A stretch of DNA of 64,000 nucleotides from NCBI GenBank assembly GCA_021740845.1, contig JAIOYZ010000008.1:1-64000 (forward strand), written 5' to 3'. The position numbers and the translations under genes are program-made. The notes under the pieces are model-generated. The model saw only the letters and a list, made by a program, of their open reading frames with translations. It did no database searches and was not told where the DNA came from. Shown in pieces: positions 7,513-17,043 of the stretch. Source of the stretch: Bacteroidia bacterium. GTDB lineage: Bacteria; Bacteroidota; Bacteroidia; UKL13-3. How positions within the stretch are numbered: position 1 is the first letter of the stretch; each line of letters opens with the position of its first letter.

Positions 7513-10029
7513 TTAGGCTCTAGCCTTGAGTTTTTCTTTAGCAAATAATCCCGTTAACAATAATGCTACAAATACTATCAAAGCCCATTCCTGTGGCTCG
7601 GGAACAGCTCCTCCTTCTAATATTTCTGCATTGCCTAAAGTGTTTTTATTTTTGTCAATTCCCATGCGATTATAGTCTTCTTCACTTTCTAAAACTATCA
7701 TGCTCGTTACCGGACTTAATACATAAGCTTCCTCAGCTTCTAAAAACAATTCGTCTTCGTATTGTTCGCTATCAAAGAAATTTTTGCCAATCTTTCTCAC
7801 GATATTATTGTAAGCAAATAAGCGCATAAGGTGATCAGGTGCACCATCAGCTTGGAGAATATCGCTGGTATCTTTTCTGTTCAATACCAAATTAGATTCG
7901 CTTAAAAACACTTTATCATCTGCTTCTTCCACAAATGAAAAGCGCTGCTGTAGAACAGAATTTTTCAATGCTCCCAAATCCATGGGTAGGTATTTTATTA
8001 AGCGTAATTCGGCTAAGGTTTTGTAGAGCGGACTTAAATCATCACCAATATTTACAAATAAAATAGGTGCATTTTGTTTTTGAAAAAAATGGGTTAAACT
8101 CTTAGCATATTCAGATTCTTTCATTTCCTTTAACAAAGGCGAACGCGGCGTTCCTTTGCAAATAACCATGCTGCTTTCGGGCGAAGTAAACAATTGAAAA
8201 TAGGGCAAAGAAAATTGGCACTGACTGTATTTATCCCAAATTGCATCGGCATTCTTTGGTGTAATTTTAGCACAAGGCGATGCCATAACAAAAACCTCTT
8301 TTTCGTGCAAGGTTTGGAGCAAATCTGTATACTCTTCTTTGGTCCAATTTTGGTTCAAATCTAAATAATATTTAGTAAGCCTAACCGAATGTGCTTCTGG
8401 TTTTGCTTCTGAAATTGAATAGGCTTTTTTGTGAAAAATAAATTCTCCCTGCGAGAGGGGAACACTTGGAATAGAAAATTTCCAATATGGCAAATAATCG
8501 CCTTTGCGGTAAAACTTCCCTGTTTCGTCTTCCTCAAAATCTTTAGAAAGTTCAATCGTACCTTTCTCTCCTGCAAATCTAATTTCGGTAAGCTCGCGTG
8601 CATGTTTGGCATCAGGACCTTCAAACCAGATATTCTCAAGCCATAATTTTCCATCGGAATATTTTAGTGGAGTTGTGAACCCAATTTTAAAAACACGGTC
8701 TTCTGCTGCTGTGCAAGGAAACACAGAAACTACTACTTGATTTCCTTCTTTCCAATGAACCAATGCAGGGTCTCTTCTTTCTACTCCTACAATTTGTTTA
8801 AATGCCTTATCTGCCTTCTTGCGCGTAGTTAACCTCGATAATTCTTCTTTGCCATCTATGGTTAAAGAAAGGGATGTTACAATGCTTCCTTCTGGCAAAT
8901 GAAAGGTATACAAAGCTTGTTGCGTTTGCGATACAAACCAAAAATCTTTATTGCGTTTTTCTGGTGAATTATGAATGGTTAAGATTTTTTGGTGATACGC
9001 AATTCTGTATTCTGGAAAAACCTGAATTTGAGAGGTAACAGAATTGGTAGTTAAACTCACGCCTGTCCATAACCTGCCCTCTGTTTTATGCCTTTGGTTG
9101 CGCCTAATATTTAACAAGGAAGTAGTAGATTCAAAATCTAAATTTACTGCTCCAAAAAACATCTCACCCAAAATTGCCAAAGGATTGTGGTATTTGGTTT
9201 CATTATCAAATCCCAAGCCCCAAGCATCGCTCCAAAAGCGTTGAGAATAAAAGGGAGAAATAAGAATTTCATCGCTCAATTTATCTGCGGGCAGCCATTG
9301 TGCCAAAGCAATGGGAGCGGGCAAAGCCAACTTAGAATTTAAATTATTCTCGGCTTGTATATCGCTAACTTTGTCTTTTAAAACACGCCAATTATTAAGG
9401 TAAACACCCATAACCAACAATGGAATAATGGCTCCTAAAACAATGGCTAATTTGTTTACCTTCTCTTGTTTTTGGATCAACAATACAATTAATACCACCC
9501 AAAATACGGGCACAAATGTGTGAACTGTTAAGCCAAAAAACCAAAAGCCTAAAATAGAAATTGGCATTAATGGCAAAAGGTATAAAGTAAAATAAATGCT
9601 CAGAATTAACTCTGCTCCAGTTAATACCCAAACTGCATTTTTTAGGCCTTTAGGCAAAAACTCAAAGTAAGGAAAAATCAAAAACAAGCTGGCACCAAGC
9701 AGGGTGTAAACGCTCAGCCATGTTGGAAATTCGGCAAAAACAGGGATATTTTGGTTCAAACCGAAAGCACTTATGGTATACAATAAAATGAAATGTACCC
9801 AACAAGCGTAAGGAATATTTGGCCTTGGCCTTTCTTGCCTAAATTTGGTTATTATTAATAAAACATAATACCCAATAGTGATAAAAAAGTTAATCCCGAA
9901 AAGTAAGAATAGAGAATCTAATTTGATATTTATGGTATTGCCAACAATAAATACTGCAAAAGAAATAAAAAGTAAAATCCAACCCAATTGGTAGGCTAGT
10001 TTAAAAGATCCAAGGTTTAGTTTAGGCAT
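7513..10029 (-). CDS. XrtN-system VIT-domain protein with PEP-CTERM-like tail
   Basis: An 838-residue membrane protein. The first ~230 residues hold about six transmembrane helices, followed by a large outside domain with a VIT-like stretch (SLTIDGKEELSRLTTRKKAD, then FKQIVGVERRDPALVHW). The C-terminus has PEPQEW, a hydrophobic helix (ALIVFVALLLTGLFA) and a basic end KEKLKARA, which is the PEP-CTERM sorting layout. It is the only visible substrate for the adjacent exosortase, only 4 bases downstream and surely cotranscribed. I start at the ATG at 10029; a TTG 39 bases upstream (10068) would add 13 residues and cannot be excluded. The role of the pair is unknown. Confidence 0.85.
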   Translation of the reverse strand: MPKLNLGSFKLAYQLGWILLFISFAVFIVGNTINIKLDSLFLLFGINFFITIGYYVLLIITKFRQERPRPNIPYACWVHFILLYTISAFGLNQNIPVFAEFPTWLSVYTLLGASLFLIFPYFEFLPKGLKNAVWVLTGAELILSIYFTLYLLPLMPISILGFWFFGLTVHTFVPVFWVVLIVLLIQKQEKVNKLAIVLGAIIPLLVMGVYLNNWRVLKDKVSDIQAENNLNSKLALPAPIALAQWLPADKLSDEILISPFYSQRFWSDAWGLGFDNETKYHNPLAILGEMFFGAVNLDFESTTSLLNIRRNQRHKTEGRLWTGVSLTTNSVTSQIQVFPEYRIAYHQKILTIHNSPEKRNKDFWFVSQTQQALYTFHLPEGSIVTSLSLTIDGKEELSRLTTRKKADKAFKQIVGVERRDPALVHWKEGNQVVVSVFPCTAAEDRVFKIGFTTPLKYSDGKLWLENIWFEGPDAKHARELTEIRFAGEKGTIELSKDFEEDETGKFYRKGDYLPYWKFSIPSVPLSQGEFIFHKKAYSISEAKPEAHSVRLTKYYLDLNQNWTKEEYTDLLQTLHEKEVFVMASPCAKITPKNADAIWDKYSQCQFSLPYFQLFTSPESSMVICKGTPRSPLLKEMKESEYAKSLTHFFQKQNAPILFVNIGDDLSPLYKTLAELRLIKYLPMDLGALKNSVLQQRFSFVEEADDKVFLSESNLVLNRKDTSDILQADGAPDHLMRLFAYNNIVRKIGKNFFDSEQYEDELFLEAEEAYVLSPVTSMIVLESEEDYNRMGIDKNKNTLGNAEILEGGAVPEPQEWALIVFVALLLTGLFAKEKLKARA

Positions 10030-10058
10030 AAATATTTTTTTGTATGAACCTAAACGAA

Positions 10059-10092
10059 GATAGGGCAAAAGAAATTATATCTCCTGCCCTAT
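10059..10092 (-). terminator. Possible terminator after dabB
   Basis: GATAGGGCA and TGCCCTATC form a perfect 9 bp stem between dabB and the VIT gene, both on the minus strand. The T tract after it is short, so termination is probably partial. Confidence 0.45.
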
Positions 10093-10118
10093 CCTTTGCA
10101 AAACCCTATTTCTAAAGA

Positions 10119-11987
10119 CTAAGAAGAACGGTAACCCATTTCGTAAACCGAATGTACATGCGGACCTAAAAACACCCTGGCGTAAATTCTGATAATTGAC
10201 AAACCATCCATAATAAAACTAGCAGAGACAAAAATGGCCAAGGCAATTTGATTGGGATGAATATGGCTAAACACCAAATCTTCCCCAATAAAGGTTGGAC
10301 TAATTGGAAAACCTGTCAAGCCTAAACAGGTAAGTAAAAACAATAAACCTTGTTTTGGATGTTTGTAAATATGTCCGTTAAAACGCGCCAAATCAATATT
10401 GCTTTCTATGTTATACATTCTATTTAGCGAATAATAACCAATAGAACCTGCCACAATAATTCCACTTAAATACAAAGCCGTTTCGGTAAACATAAACTTC
10501 TCGTTGAAGGAAATGGCCAAGGCAACCCAAAAGTGATTTAATATAATTAAGACCCAACTCATGCGCGCTTTGTGTCGTTCTGTAAAGGATTTCAACACCA
10601 TAATTAATCCAATTAAAGAAAACAAAATTGGCAAATAATGCGTAAAGGAATCTGGCAGCATATTGATATTGTACCGCATTCCTACCCCAATAAAAAATGC
10701 AGGAATAAAGAAATAAATAACATGCTTCAAAGTAATAAATGAAAAGCGATTTCCCAACCACTTTACTGGATTCCAATAAAGCGTATACATCATGTTATTT
10801 AAGTTCCATTCTTTCACACTCATAATATAAAACGTATACAATAATTTCTTAGCAAACACTTTTTTCAAAGGCTTTCTATTGGGAACAAAAGTATAAAACT
10901 GCTCTTTGATTAAATACGTTACCACAGATGGAGATACCAATAACTGGTAGGTTCTTAAGAAAGCATTACCTGCAAAATGCACCAAGGCCAAAATACCCCA
11001 TCCTAATGAAAGTTCTATAAAAATTAATCCAATTTGTGCAATGGATGCATAAGCAATCTGGCTCTTAATATTGGATTGCACATTGGCAGTTAGCGTTGCA
11101 ATAATTGCCGTGCTTAATCCCATAAAGCCAATTAAATAACGCACCGACAATTGATGTTCCCAAAACGGATAGGTACGCATCATTAAGAACACTCCCAAAT
11201 GAACGGCCAACGAACCATAGAAAATCGCACTCGATGGTGTTGGTCCTTCCATTGCTCTAGGCAACCAAGCAGAAAATGGAAGTTGTGCAGATTTAGCCAA
11301 AGCCGTTAAGAGAATCATAAGTGAAATAAAAATACCAATAAGCGAATGCGATTGTAAATGCTCGTTTACCATTTCATAATTGCTCAATTTTAAAAAGGTA
11401 ATATTCTCATGAAACAAGTGGTGACTCATCCACATAGCTAGGATCAAACCGATATCTCCTATGCGGTAAATGGAATAAACTTTTACTGCATTTTTTACAG
11501 GCAAGAAACGCTCGCGGTAAAAGGCAATCAGTAGAAATGAAGATATTCCTAAGATTTCCCAACCGATAAATAAGGTTTCCATATTGCCCGCAAAAATGGT
11601 GAAGTTATACCCCATAAAGAAAAACAAAATGGTATTGAAAAACCTTTTGTAACCTTCTTCTCTGTGTAGGTAATACCGACTATAAATGGTAACCAAAAAA
11701 GTTAGGAATGAACCCACAAAAGCATAAACTGCTGTAATTTTATCGAAGCAAAAATCAACAAAGAATTCGTATCCATTGGAAGAGAACAAAACAAAATCCT
11801 TGTGATCGAGTTTTTGAAAACCTTGATAGGCCCATACTACTAAAAAGATTTGAAGCGAAATTAAATGTGCACCTACACTTAAGAATGAAAATTGAGAAAG
11901 TAATTTCTCGTTGTTTTTGGGTAATACCGTGCTTATCAAAAATCCAATTATTGGAAGCACTACCCATATATTTATTAAGTTTTCCAT
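10119..11987 (-). CDS. dabB: DabB-type inorganic-carbon transporter subunit (NuoL-like)
   Basis: A 622-residue polytopic protein of the proton-conducting NuoL/MrpA family: ETLFIGWEILGISSFLLIAFY, then KSAQLPFSAWLPRAMEGPTPSSAIFYGSLAVHLG, the classic quinone-oxidoreductase helix motif with its conserved Lys. No other complex I genes are nearby. Instead it sits 8 bases after a DUF2309 gene, and that pair is the DabAB complex, which uses an ion gradient to drive one-way conversion and capture of CO2 as bicarbonate. DabB is the membrane, ion-translocating half. The C-terminal ~150 residues carry extra hydrophobic helices. A stand-alone NuoL copy is the alternative, made unlikely by the partner gene. 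Confidence 0.85.
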   Translation of the reverse strand: MENLINIWVVLPIIGFLISTVLPKNNEKLLSQFSFLSVGAHLISLQIFLVVWAYQGFQKLDHKDFVLFSSNGYEFFVDFCFDKITAVYAFVGSFLTFLVTIYSRYYLHREEGYKRFFNTILFFFMGYNFTIFAGNMETLFIGWEILGISSFLLIAFYRERFLPVKNAVKVYSIYRIGDIGLILAMWMSHHLFHENITFLKLSNYEMVNEHLQSHSLIGIFISLMILLTALAKSAQLPFSAWLPRAMEGPTPSSAIFYGSLAVHLGVFLMMRTYPFWEHQLSVRYLIGFMGLSTAIIATLTANVQSNIKSQIAYASIAQIGLIFIELSLGWGILALVHFAGNAFLRTYQLLVSPSVVTYLIKEQFYTFVPNRKPLKKVFAKKLLYTFYIMSVKEWNLNNMMYTLYWNPVKWLGNRFSFITLKHVIYFFIPAFFIGVGMRYNINMLPDSFTHYLPILFSLIGLIMVLKSFTERHKARMSWVLIILNHFWVALAISFNEKFMFTETALYLSGIIVAGSIGYYSLNRMYNIESNIDLARFNGHIYKHPKQGLLFLLTCLGLTGFPISPTFIGEDLVFSHIHPNQIALAIFVSASFIMDGLSIIRIYARVFLGPHVHSVYEMGYRSS

Positions 11988-11995
11988 GACTACTA

Positions 11996-14491
11996 TTAAT
12001 TGAGAATGTATACAGGTAAATTATCTTCTTCCTTAACAAAAATTGGCAACAGTTCTTTTGGATGTTGGAGCTCTTTGGTTATAGGATAATAGGGCTCAAA
12101 CTTCTCGTTATTGAACAAATACAAATCGTGTGTTTGGGGATGCACAACTGCTAAATAAATCCATTTATTTTTGAACCATTCATAGGTTTCTGGAGAACCT
12201 TGAAGGGTATTTAAAACAACCTCAGGATAATGTTCTACAATTGTTAATAGGCGCAATGGATCGTGCACTTCAATCATTTGACTAGGCAATCCTGGTCTTA
12301 AATCGCCATCAATTCCGTTGGCTACACCAAATAATCCCATTACATTATGCGGCAATTTTGTACCTGCACCCAACTTTTGATTATCAACTCTTGAGAAATA
12401 ATATTCTAAATTAATTCCACCACAAACTGGGGCAACAGCCTTTAATATTCCCAACAAATATTTCCCATCTGGATCAATGGCATAATCATAAGAATTCAGG
12501 AAAGAGCGGCGGTCTAAAAACAACTTATCAGATAATCGTCTTGAACCAACAATACATAAAGAATTAGTTGCGTGATTTAATTCTGGTCTTGGTTCAAACA
12601 GAGAAACAGAACGCAAACGAATTTGCTCGTGAATTTTCTCATGAGAAGCTGAAGTGTCAATGGACTCGAACCTTCTAGAACGCTCAACAGCATTATTCTC
12701 TAAAGCATTTAAAAAGGATTGCACATTTTTCTCGTGCATTTCTCTTACCATTGGGTTCACCAAATCTTCATCGTAAAACATCACTTCATCGCGTGTTGTA
12801 TCTCTAATTCCACCAATAAAAAAAGTAGAATTGGGAAGATCGATTCCTCGTTCACGCAAACGCTTTCTTACTTCTGGATGATTGCCCATATAAGAAATAA
12901 CACGTGCATTTACAGAACCTGGTCTACCAGAACAGGCACCACAATCATAAGCGGCATAATGCGGGTTATTGGTAGAACTAGAACCATGTCCTACCGCATA
13001 AATCAAAGGTGCAAAATCTTTAACCAAACCAATGCTTTTCAACAAACCTTCTACCCTATCAGTCATTTCATCTAAGGTAAAACCAACTTGCAAACCTCTC
13101 TCGTGATGGTCGGGATGACGATTTTCAATAGTTAAATTTGCAAGCTTATCCATATGCGTAAATGAGGATGCACTTGCTGGCGTGGCCTGTGGTCTAAAAA
13201 TATTTAGAAACAACTTCAATGCCGACCAAAATCCCAAGGTTTGTGTAATAACCCAGCCACTGTGCAAGGAATGTGAATGCTTAGAAAAGTTGGGGTCTAT
13301 TTCTCTTTTACTGTTTGAACCAACCTCTTTTATTAAATAAGGTGGATCAATAGGAGCCGGACAAACTTTGCTTAAGAATTTTCCATTTTGAGGCTGATAA
13401 TAGAAAGCAACATTGAAAAACCCGGGTGTACCAAAAGTTGTGCAATTGGGATCTTCTTTTTCTAAATGTCTTCTAAAAGAACATTCTCTATCATCGATGC
13501 AAAACATGGCTTGAAAGCTAGCCTTCATATTTATTTCTGGCATTGCAGCCGATTCTCTAACACCTTCTAAAACCTGATCAAAATAAGAAAACTCCAAGGC
13601 CTCTTGCCAAATGGCTTGTGCTTCCGACATTTCTGTATCCTTAATTGGATCAAACAGCTCTTTTGGCCTTACCTTAATTATCTTAGACAAAGGCAACCAA
13701 TTTAAACCCAACTTATCATCTAAGGCATCCATTTCTAGAAGCAATTCAAAGGCAATTATATCTTCTAAGGTAATACGCTTTTTATCTAATAAAGTATGCG
13801 GATTGGCTTCAATTGCAGCCACCATACCCGACCAACCCTGATGAGAAAACTGTTGGTCGAATAAATACTGGCGGTACATGGTTTCATCGCCAACAATTCT
13901 ATCGAGCAAGAAATGTAAATCGCAATTTCCGTTCACCAATAAATTTCTAACACGCTTAGATTTAAAAAAACTCACATAGGCGTTTTTCTCTAATTCTCGG
14001 ATTGAACCAATGAATCCTTTTCTATCTGCAGGGAATTTCCAAATAGATATGCCTTGATCCAAATAATTGCTAAGCAAACGAAATAAACGCGGCTGGATAT
14101 ATGAATCTAAATCAACTCTGCCCACTTCTTTCCACTGGTAGCGAAGGTTTCCAATCCTAGGATTTTCGGGTTTATCCATATCGCCATATAGCAAATGGTT
14201 TAAATAAGTATTTGGATTTGTTTCTGGTTTTCTTTGTTGAATAACGCGCAATAAAACCTCGTGGTTTATCTTTTTATTTTGGTAAAAATCTCTAAATTCT
14301 TCTAGAGAAAGACTTACCTGATAGCCAAAAATCTTGGATGCTTTTCTAATTCCCTTCTCAAAAGGCAAATCCTGAAAAGCATGCAAAGTGTTATGATGAA
14401 TAAAATCTTTGAGTGGTGCTTGCGCCGGCAGGTAATGGGCTATTTCATGTACCACCGCATGCAAATCTATTGAATGCTTATTTCTATGCAT
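11996..14491 (-). CDS. dabA: DabA-type inorganic-carbon subunit (DUF2309, zinc protein)
   Basis: An 831-residue soluble or peripheral protein of the UPF0753/DUF2309 family. The beta-carbonic-anhydrase-like zinc site is intact: Cys331 and Asp333 in FCIDDRECS, His502 in AVGHGSSS and Cys517 in YDCGACSGRPG. The His-Cys distance of 15 and the Cys-x-Asp spacing match the published DabA site. The N-terminus has DFIHHNTLHAFQ, another family hallmark. I chose the ATG at 14491; a TTG at 14542 would add 17 hydrophobic residues. It is followed after 8 bases by dabB and preceded by a small membrane protein gene, probably one operon. Likely function is energy-coupled bicarbonate accumulation. Confidence 0.9.
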   Translation of the reverse strand: MHRNKHSIDLHAVVHEIAHYLPAQAPLKDFIHHNTLHAFQDLPFEKGIRKASKIFGYQVSLSLEEFRDFYQNKKINHEVLLRVIQQRKPETNPNTYLNHLLYGDMDKPENPRIGNLRYQWKEVGRVDLDSYIQPRLFRLLSNYLDQGISIWKFPADRKGFIGSIRELEKNAYVSFFKSKRVRNLLVNGNCDLHFLLDRIVGDETMYRQYLFDQQFSHQGWSGMVAAIEANPHTLLDKKRITLEDIIAFELLLEMDALDDKLGLNWLPLSKIIKVRPKELFDPIKDTEMSEAQAIWQEALEFSYFDQVLEGVRESAAMPEINMKASFQAMFCIDDRECSFRRHLEKEDPNCTTFGTPGFFNVAFYYQPQNGKFLSKVCPAPIDPPYLIKEVGSNSKREIDPNFSKHSHSLHSGWVITQTLGFWSALKLFLNIFRPQATPASASSFTHMDKLANLTIENRHPDHHERGLQVGFTLDEMTDRVEGLLKSIGLVKDFAPLIYAVGHGSSSTNNPHYAAYDCGACSGRPGSVNARVISYMGNHPEVRKRLRERGIDLPNSTFFIGGIRDTTRDEVMFYDEDLVNPMVREMHEKNVQSFLNALENNAVERSRRFESIDTSASHEKIHEQIRLRSVSLFEPRPELNHATNSLCIVGSRRLSDKLFLDRRSFLNSYDYAIDPDGKYLLGILKAVAPVCGGINLEYYFSRVDNQKLGAGTKLPHNVMGLFGVANGIDGDLRPGLPSQMIEVHDPLRLLTIVEHYPEVVLNTLQGSPETYEWFKNKWIYLAVVHPQTHDLYLFNNEKFEPYYPITKELQHPKELLPIFVKEEDNLPVYILN

Positions 14492-14568
14492 TATTAAAAA
14501 TATAAGTTTGAGTAATTTAAAAAAATGCTTGGCCGAACCCAAGCTAAAAAGCAGGAAAGAATGAAATT

Positions 14569-14928
14569 CTAATTCCTAAGAACCTGAATAAACAGAAAAA
14601 TTGGAAGGCTAATTAAGCTAAGCCAACTACTATCTATAAAATGAAAAGGTATTCTGCTGGAAATATTTTGATGAAGAATTGAAGAATCAAGAAAAGGGAA
14701 AATAGAACAAAATGCTTCTGTTCTTATTTCTTCTGATTCTCCCTCGGCCTCTACTTCTTCCATTAAGTAAACCTGCGAAAGAATATCGGCAGTAGCTTTA
14801 CTTTTTAAGATTAGCGCTTTGGTTGTGCTATTTTGGGCCGACCCAAATGAGGCAAACAACAAACTAGCCAATAAGCCCAAAAGTGTAAGGCTTAAAAAGG
14901 TGGTTTGTATTTTCCTATTCTTGGTCAT
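14569..14928 (-). CDS. Small acidic membrane protein upstream of dabA
   Basis: A 119-residue protein: a hydrophobic N-terminal segment (FLSLTLLGLLASLLFASFGSA, about residues 10-30) that may be a signal peptide ending at SAQ, a K/A/T-rich linker, an acidic patch MEEVEAEGESEEI, then an F/I/L-rich C-terminal half ending in a second hydrophobic segment (LISLPIFLFIQVL). No family recognised. It precedes dabA by 77 bases in the same direction, with its own TAnnTTTG box. A protein of the same plan (signal-like segment, EELEEVETEEEE-type patch, PFLSFSFASF) lies upstream of the SulP gene at 16636. This parallel suggests a shared accessory role with the two carbon transporters, which is inference. Start is the ATG at 14928. 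Confidence 0.65.
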   Translation of the reverse strand: MTKNRKIQTTFLSLTLLGLLASLLFASFGSAQNSTTKALILKSKATADILSQVYLMEEVEAEGESEEIRTEAFCSIFPFLDSSILHQNISSRIPFHFIDSSWLSLISLPIFLFIQVLRN

Positions 14929-14934
14929 CGAAGG

Positions 14935-14942
14935 CAAATGTA
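14935..14942 (-). promoter_or_regulatory. -7 box (TACATTTG) of the dab operon
   Basis: Exact TAnnTTTG on the minus strand, only 6 bases before the ATG at 14928. With a start point about 6-7 bases after the box, the mRNA would begin at or next to the start codon. Confidence 0.5.
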
Positions 14943-15121
14943 ACGAAATGCCATCCCAAAATCTTATCAAGTTAAGGCAAGGTCAAAATCAGATTCAAAT
15001 GTGACAATCCATTTTTTTGAGAATCAAGAGGTTTTGGTTTGAACCAAGGCCACAGAAAAAAAATTGCGAAGGCTCCAAAAATTAAACTTATTTTGCAGCC
15101 TTAACATTAAACAATCTACGC

Positions 15122-16510
15122 ATGCAATACGATGTAATAGTAATAGGTAGTGGACCCGGCGGCTATGTAGCTGCTATTCGCGCTAGTCAATTAGGTTTAA
15201 AAACAGCTGTTGTTGAAAAAGCTGAATTAGGAGGCGTTTGCCTTAACTGGGGTTGTATCCCAACCAAAGCCTTATTAAAATCTGCACAGGTTTTTGAATA
15301 CATCAAACATGCAAAGGATTACGGAATTGAAGTTGGTTCGGCCACTCATGATTTTGGTGCCGTTGTAAAAAGAAGCAGGGATGTTGCTAACGGAATGAGC
15401 AAAGGAATTGCCTTCTTAATGAAGAAAAACAAAATTGATGTAATTGCTGGATATGGTAAATTAGCAAGTGTTGGAAAAGTAGAAGTAACTGATGCCACTG
15501 GCGCAAAAGCTATCCACGATGCCAAGCATATTATTTTAGCTACAGGTGCCCGCAGCAGAGAATTGCCAAATATTAAAATTGATGGCAAAAAAGTAATTGG
15601 TTACCGCGAAGCAATGGTTTTACCTCAACAACCAAAAAGCATGGTAGTTATGGGTTCTGGAGCCATTGGCTGTGAGTTTGCTTATTTCTACAACTCCATG
15701 GGAACCAAGGTTACAATTGTAGAATTTTTGCCTACCATCCTTCCAATTGAAGACGAAGAAGTTAGCAAAGAAGTTGCTAAATCATTCAAGAAATCTGGCA
15801 TTGAAATGATGACCAATGCTTCTGTAGAAAGCGTAGATACAGCTGGAACAGGTTGCAAAGTGAAAGTAAAAACTGCAGATGGAATTAAAGAAATTGAAGC
15901 AGATATCGTTTTAAGTGCAGTAGGAATTCAAACCAATTTAGAAAACTTAGGTTTAGAAACTTTAGGTGTAAAAACAGATAAAGGCAAAGTATTGGTAGAC
16001 GATTATTATGCTACCAATATCAAGGGTGTTTATGCTATTGGAGATATTGTGAAAGGTCCAGCTTTGGCACACGTTTCAAGTGCAGAAGGAATTATTTGTG
16101 TAGAACAAATTGCAGGACATCATCCAGAGCCTTTAAACTATAATAATATTCCAGGTTGTACTTATTGCTCTCCAGAAGTTGCCTCTGTAGGTTATACTGA
16201 AAAAGCGGCAAAAGAAGCTGGTTACGAAATTAAAGTTGGTAAATTCCCATTCTCTGCAAGCGGCAAAGCAAGCGCTGGTGGCGTTAAAGAAGGATTTGTT
16301 AAATTAATTTTTGATGCTAAATATGGTGAATTCTTAGGAGCACACATGGTTGGCGCAAACGTAACCGAGATGATTGCCGAAGTAGTTGTGGCAAGAAAAT
16401 TAGAAACAACAGGAATGGAAATCATCAAATCTGTTCACCCTCATCCAACCATGAGCGAAGCCATTATGGAAGCCGCAGCACAAGCTTATGGAGAGTGCAT
16501 TCACTTGTAG
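15122..16510 (+). CDS. lpdA: Dihydrolipoyl dehydrogenase (E3)
   Basis: A 462-residue flavoprotein disulfide reductase that reoxidises dihydrolipoamide in 2-oxoacid dehydrogenase or glycine-cleavage complexes. Visible are the FAD-binding GSGPGG (9-14), the redox disulfide Cys40/Cys45 in GGVCLNWGCIPTKAL, the NAD-binding VMGSGAIGCEFA, the second FAD motif TNIKGVYAIGDI, and the C-terminal HPHPTMSEAI with the catalytic His. A second E3 (42362-43756) differs in the disulfide context (CLNVGC). No E1 or E2 gene adjoins this copy, so its complex cannot be told. It is divergent from the dab operon and closed by a strong terminator. Confidence 0.93.
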   Translation: MQYDVIVIGSGPGGYVAAIRASQLGLKTAVVEKAELGGVCLNWGCIPTKALLKSAQVFEYIKHAKDYGIEVGSATHDFGAVVKRSRDVANGMSKGIAFLMKKNKIDVIAGYGKLASVGKVEVTDATGAKAIHDAKHIILATGARSRELPNIKIDGKKVIGYREAMVLPQQPKSMVVMGSGAIGCEFAYFYNSMGTKVTIVEFLPTILPIEDEEVSKEVAKSFKKSGIEMMTNASVESVDTAGTGCKVKVKTADGIKEIEADIVLSAVGIQTNLENLGLETLGVKTDKGKVLVDDYYATNIKGVYAIGDIVKGPALAHVSSAEGIICVEQIAGHHPEPLNYNNIPGCTYCSPEVASVGYTEKAAKEAGYEIKVGKFPFSASGKASAGGVKEGFVKLIFDAKYGEFLGAHMVGANVTEMIAEVVVARKLETTGMEIIKSVHPHPTMSEAIMEAAAQAYGECIHL

Positions 16511-16530
16511 TTGATACCGAAATCTTATAT

Positions 16531-16563
16531 AAAAAACACCCAATAAAATGGGTGTTTTTTTTT
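16531..16563 (+). terminator. Rho-independent terminator after lpdA
   Basis: AAAAAACACCCA pairs with TGGGTGTTTTTT around a short ATAAAA loop, followed by more T. It lies about 20 bases after the lpdA stop. Confidence 0.9.
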
Positions 16564-16635
16564 GCAGTTTATAGAACAGACTGAAATCTTACATGCAATA
16601 TTGATTTTTTATACTTTCTTTTGTGAACGTCAAAA

Positions 16636-16971
16636 ATGTTTAAGAGAATAAGGAAAATATCATATCTATTAATAATTCAAGCCATCTGCATGGTTATTGG
16701 ATTAGGATATTTGCCGCAGACCAATTCCAAGGCAACCAAACAATCTCATCTTAAAGCTGAAACCAGTGTTCACTTTGAATACGTGGCAGAATTGGAGGAA
16801 GTTGAAACCGAAGAAGAGGAGGTGTATTTTACATACCAACCTTTCTTAAGTTTCTCTTTTGCGAGTTTTAAAGAAGTGACTACCCCACAATTATCGCAAA
16901 TCGTCTCAGGCCTAAAGCCAAAAATTAATAAAGAAACCATTCAGTTAATCAATTGTGTTTTTCGAATTTGA
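16636..16971 (+). CDS. Small acidic membrane protein upstream of the SulP gene
   Basis: A 111-residue protein with one N-terminal hydrophobic segment (YLLIIQAICMVIGLGYL, residues 10-26), then TNSKATKQ, an acidic patch (AELEEVETEEEEV, about 51-63), and an F/S-rich stretch PFLSFSFASF. No family recognised. It precedes the SulP gene by 72 bases. Its layout parallels the small protein before dabA, which shares SKAT in the linker, an EEVExE acidic patch and an F-rich stretch just after. I infer that the two are distant paralogs tied to carbon transport, but by eye the similarity is confined to these short segments. Confidence 0.6.
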   Translation: MFKRIRKISYLLIIQAICMVIGLGYLPQTNSKATKQSHLKAETSVHFEYVAELEEVETEEEEVYFTYQPFLSFSFASFKEVTTPQLSQIVSGLKPKINKETIQLINCVFRI

Positions 16972-17043
16972 TAGGAATTAAATGCCTTATGCATTACCCC
17001 TGTGCATTTTTTTCTTAATCAAATCTAAAACTTAATTACTAAT

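Noticed and set aside
10119-11987. Complex I subunit L (NuoL)
   Set aside because: No other nuo genes lie nearby and the 8-base linkage to the DUF2309 gene points to DabB.
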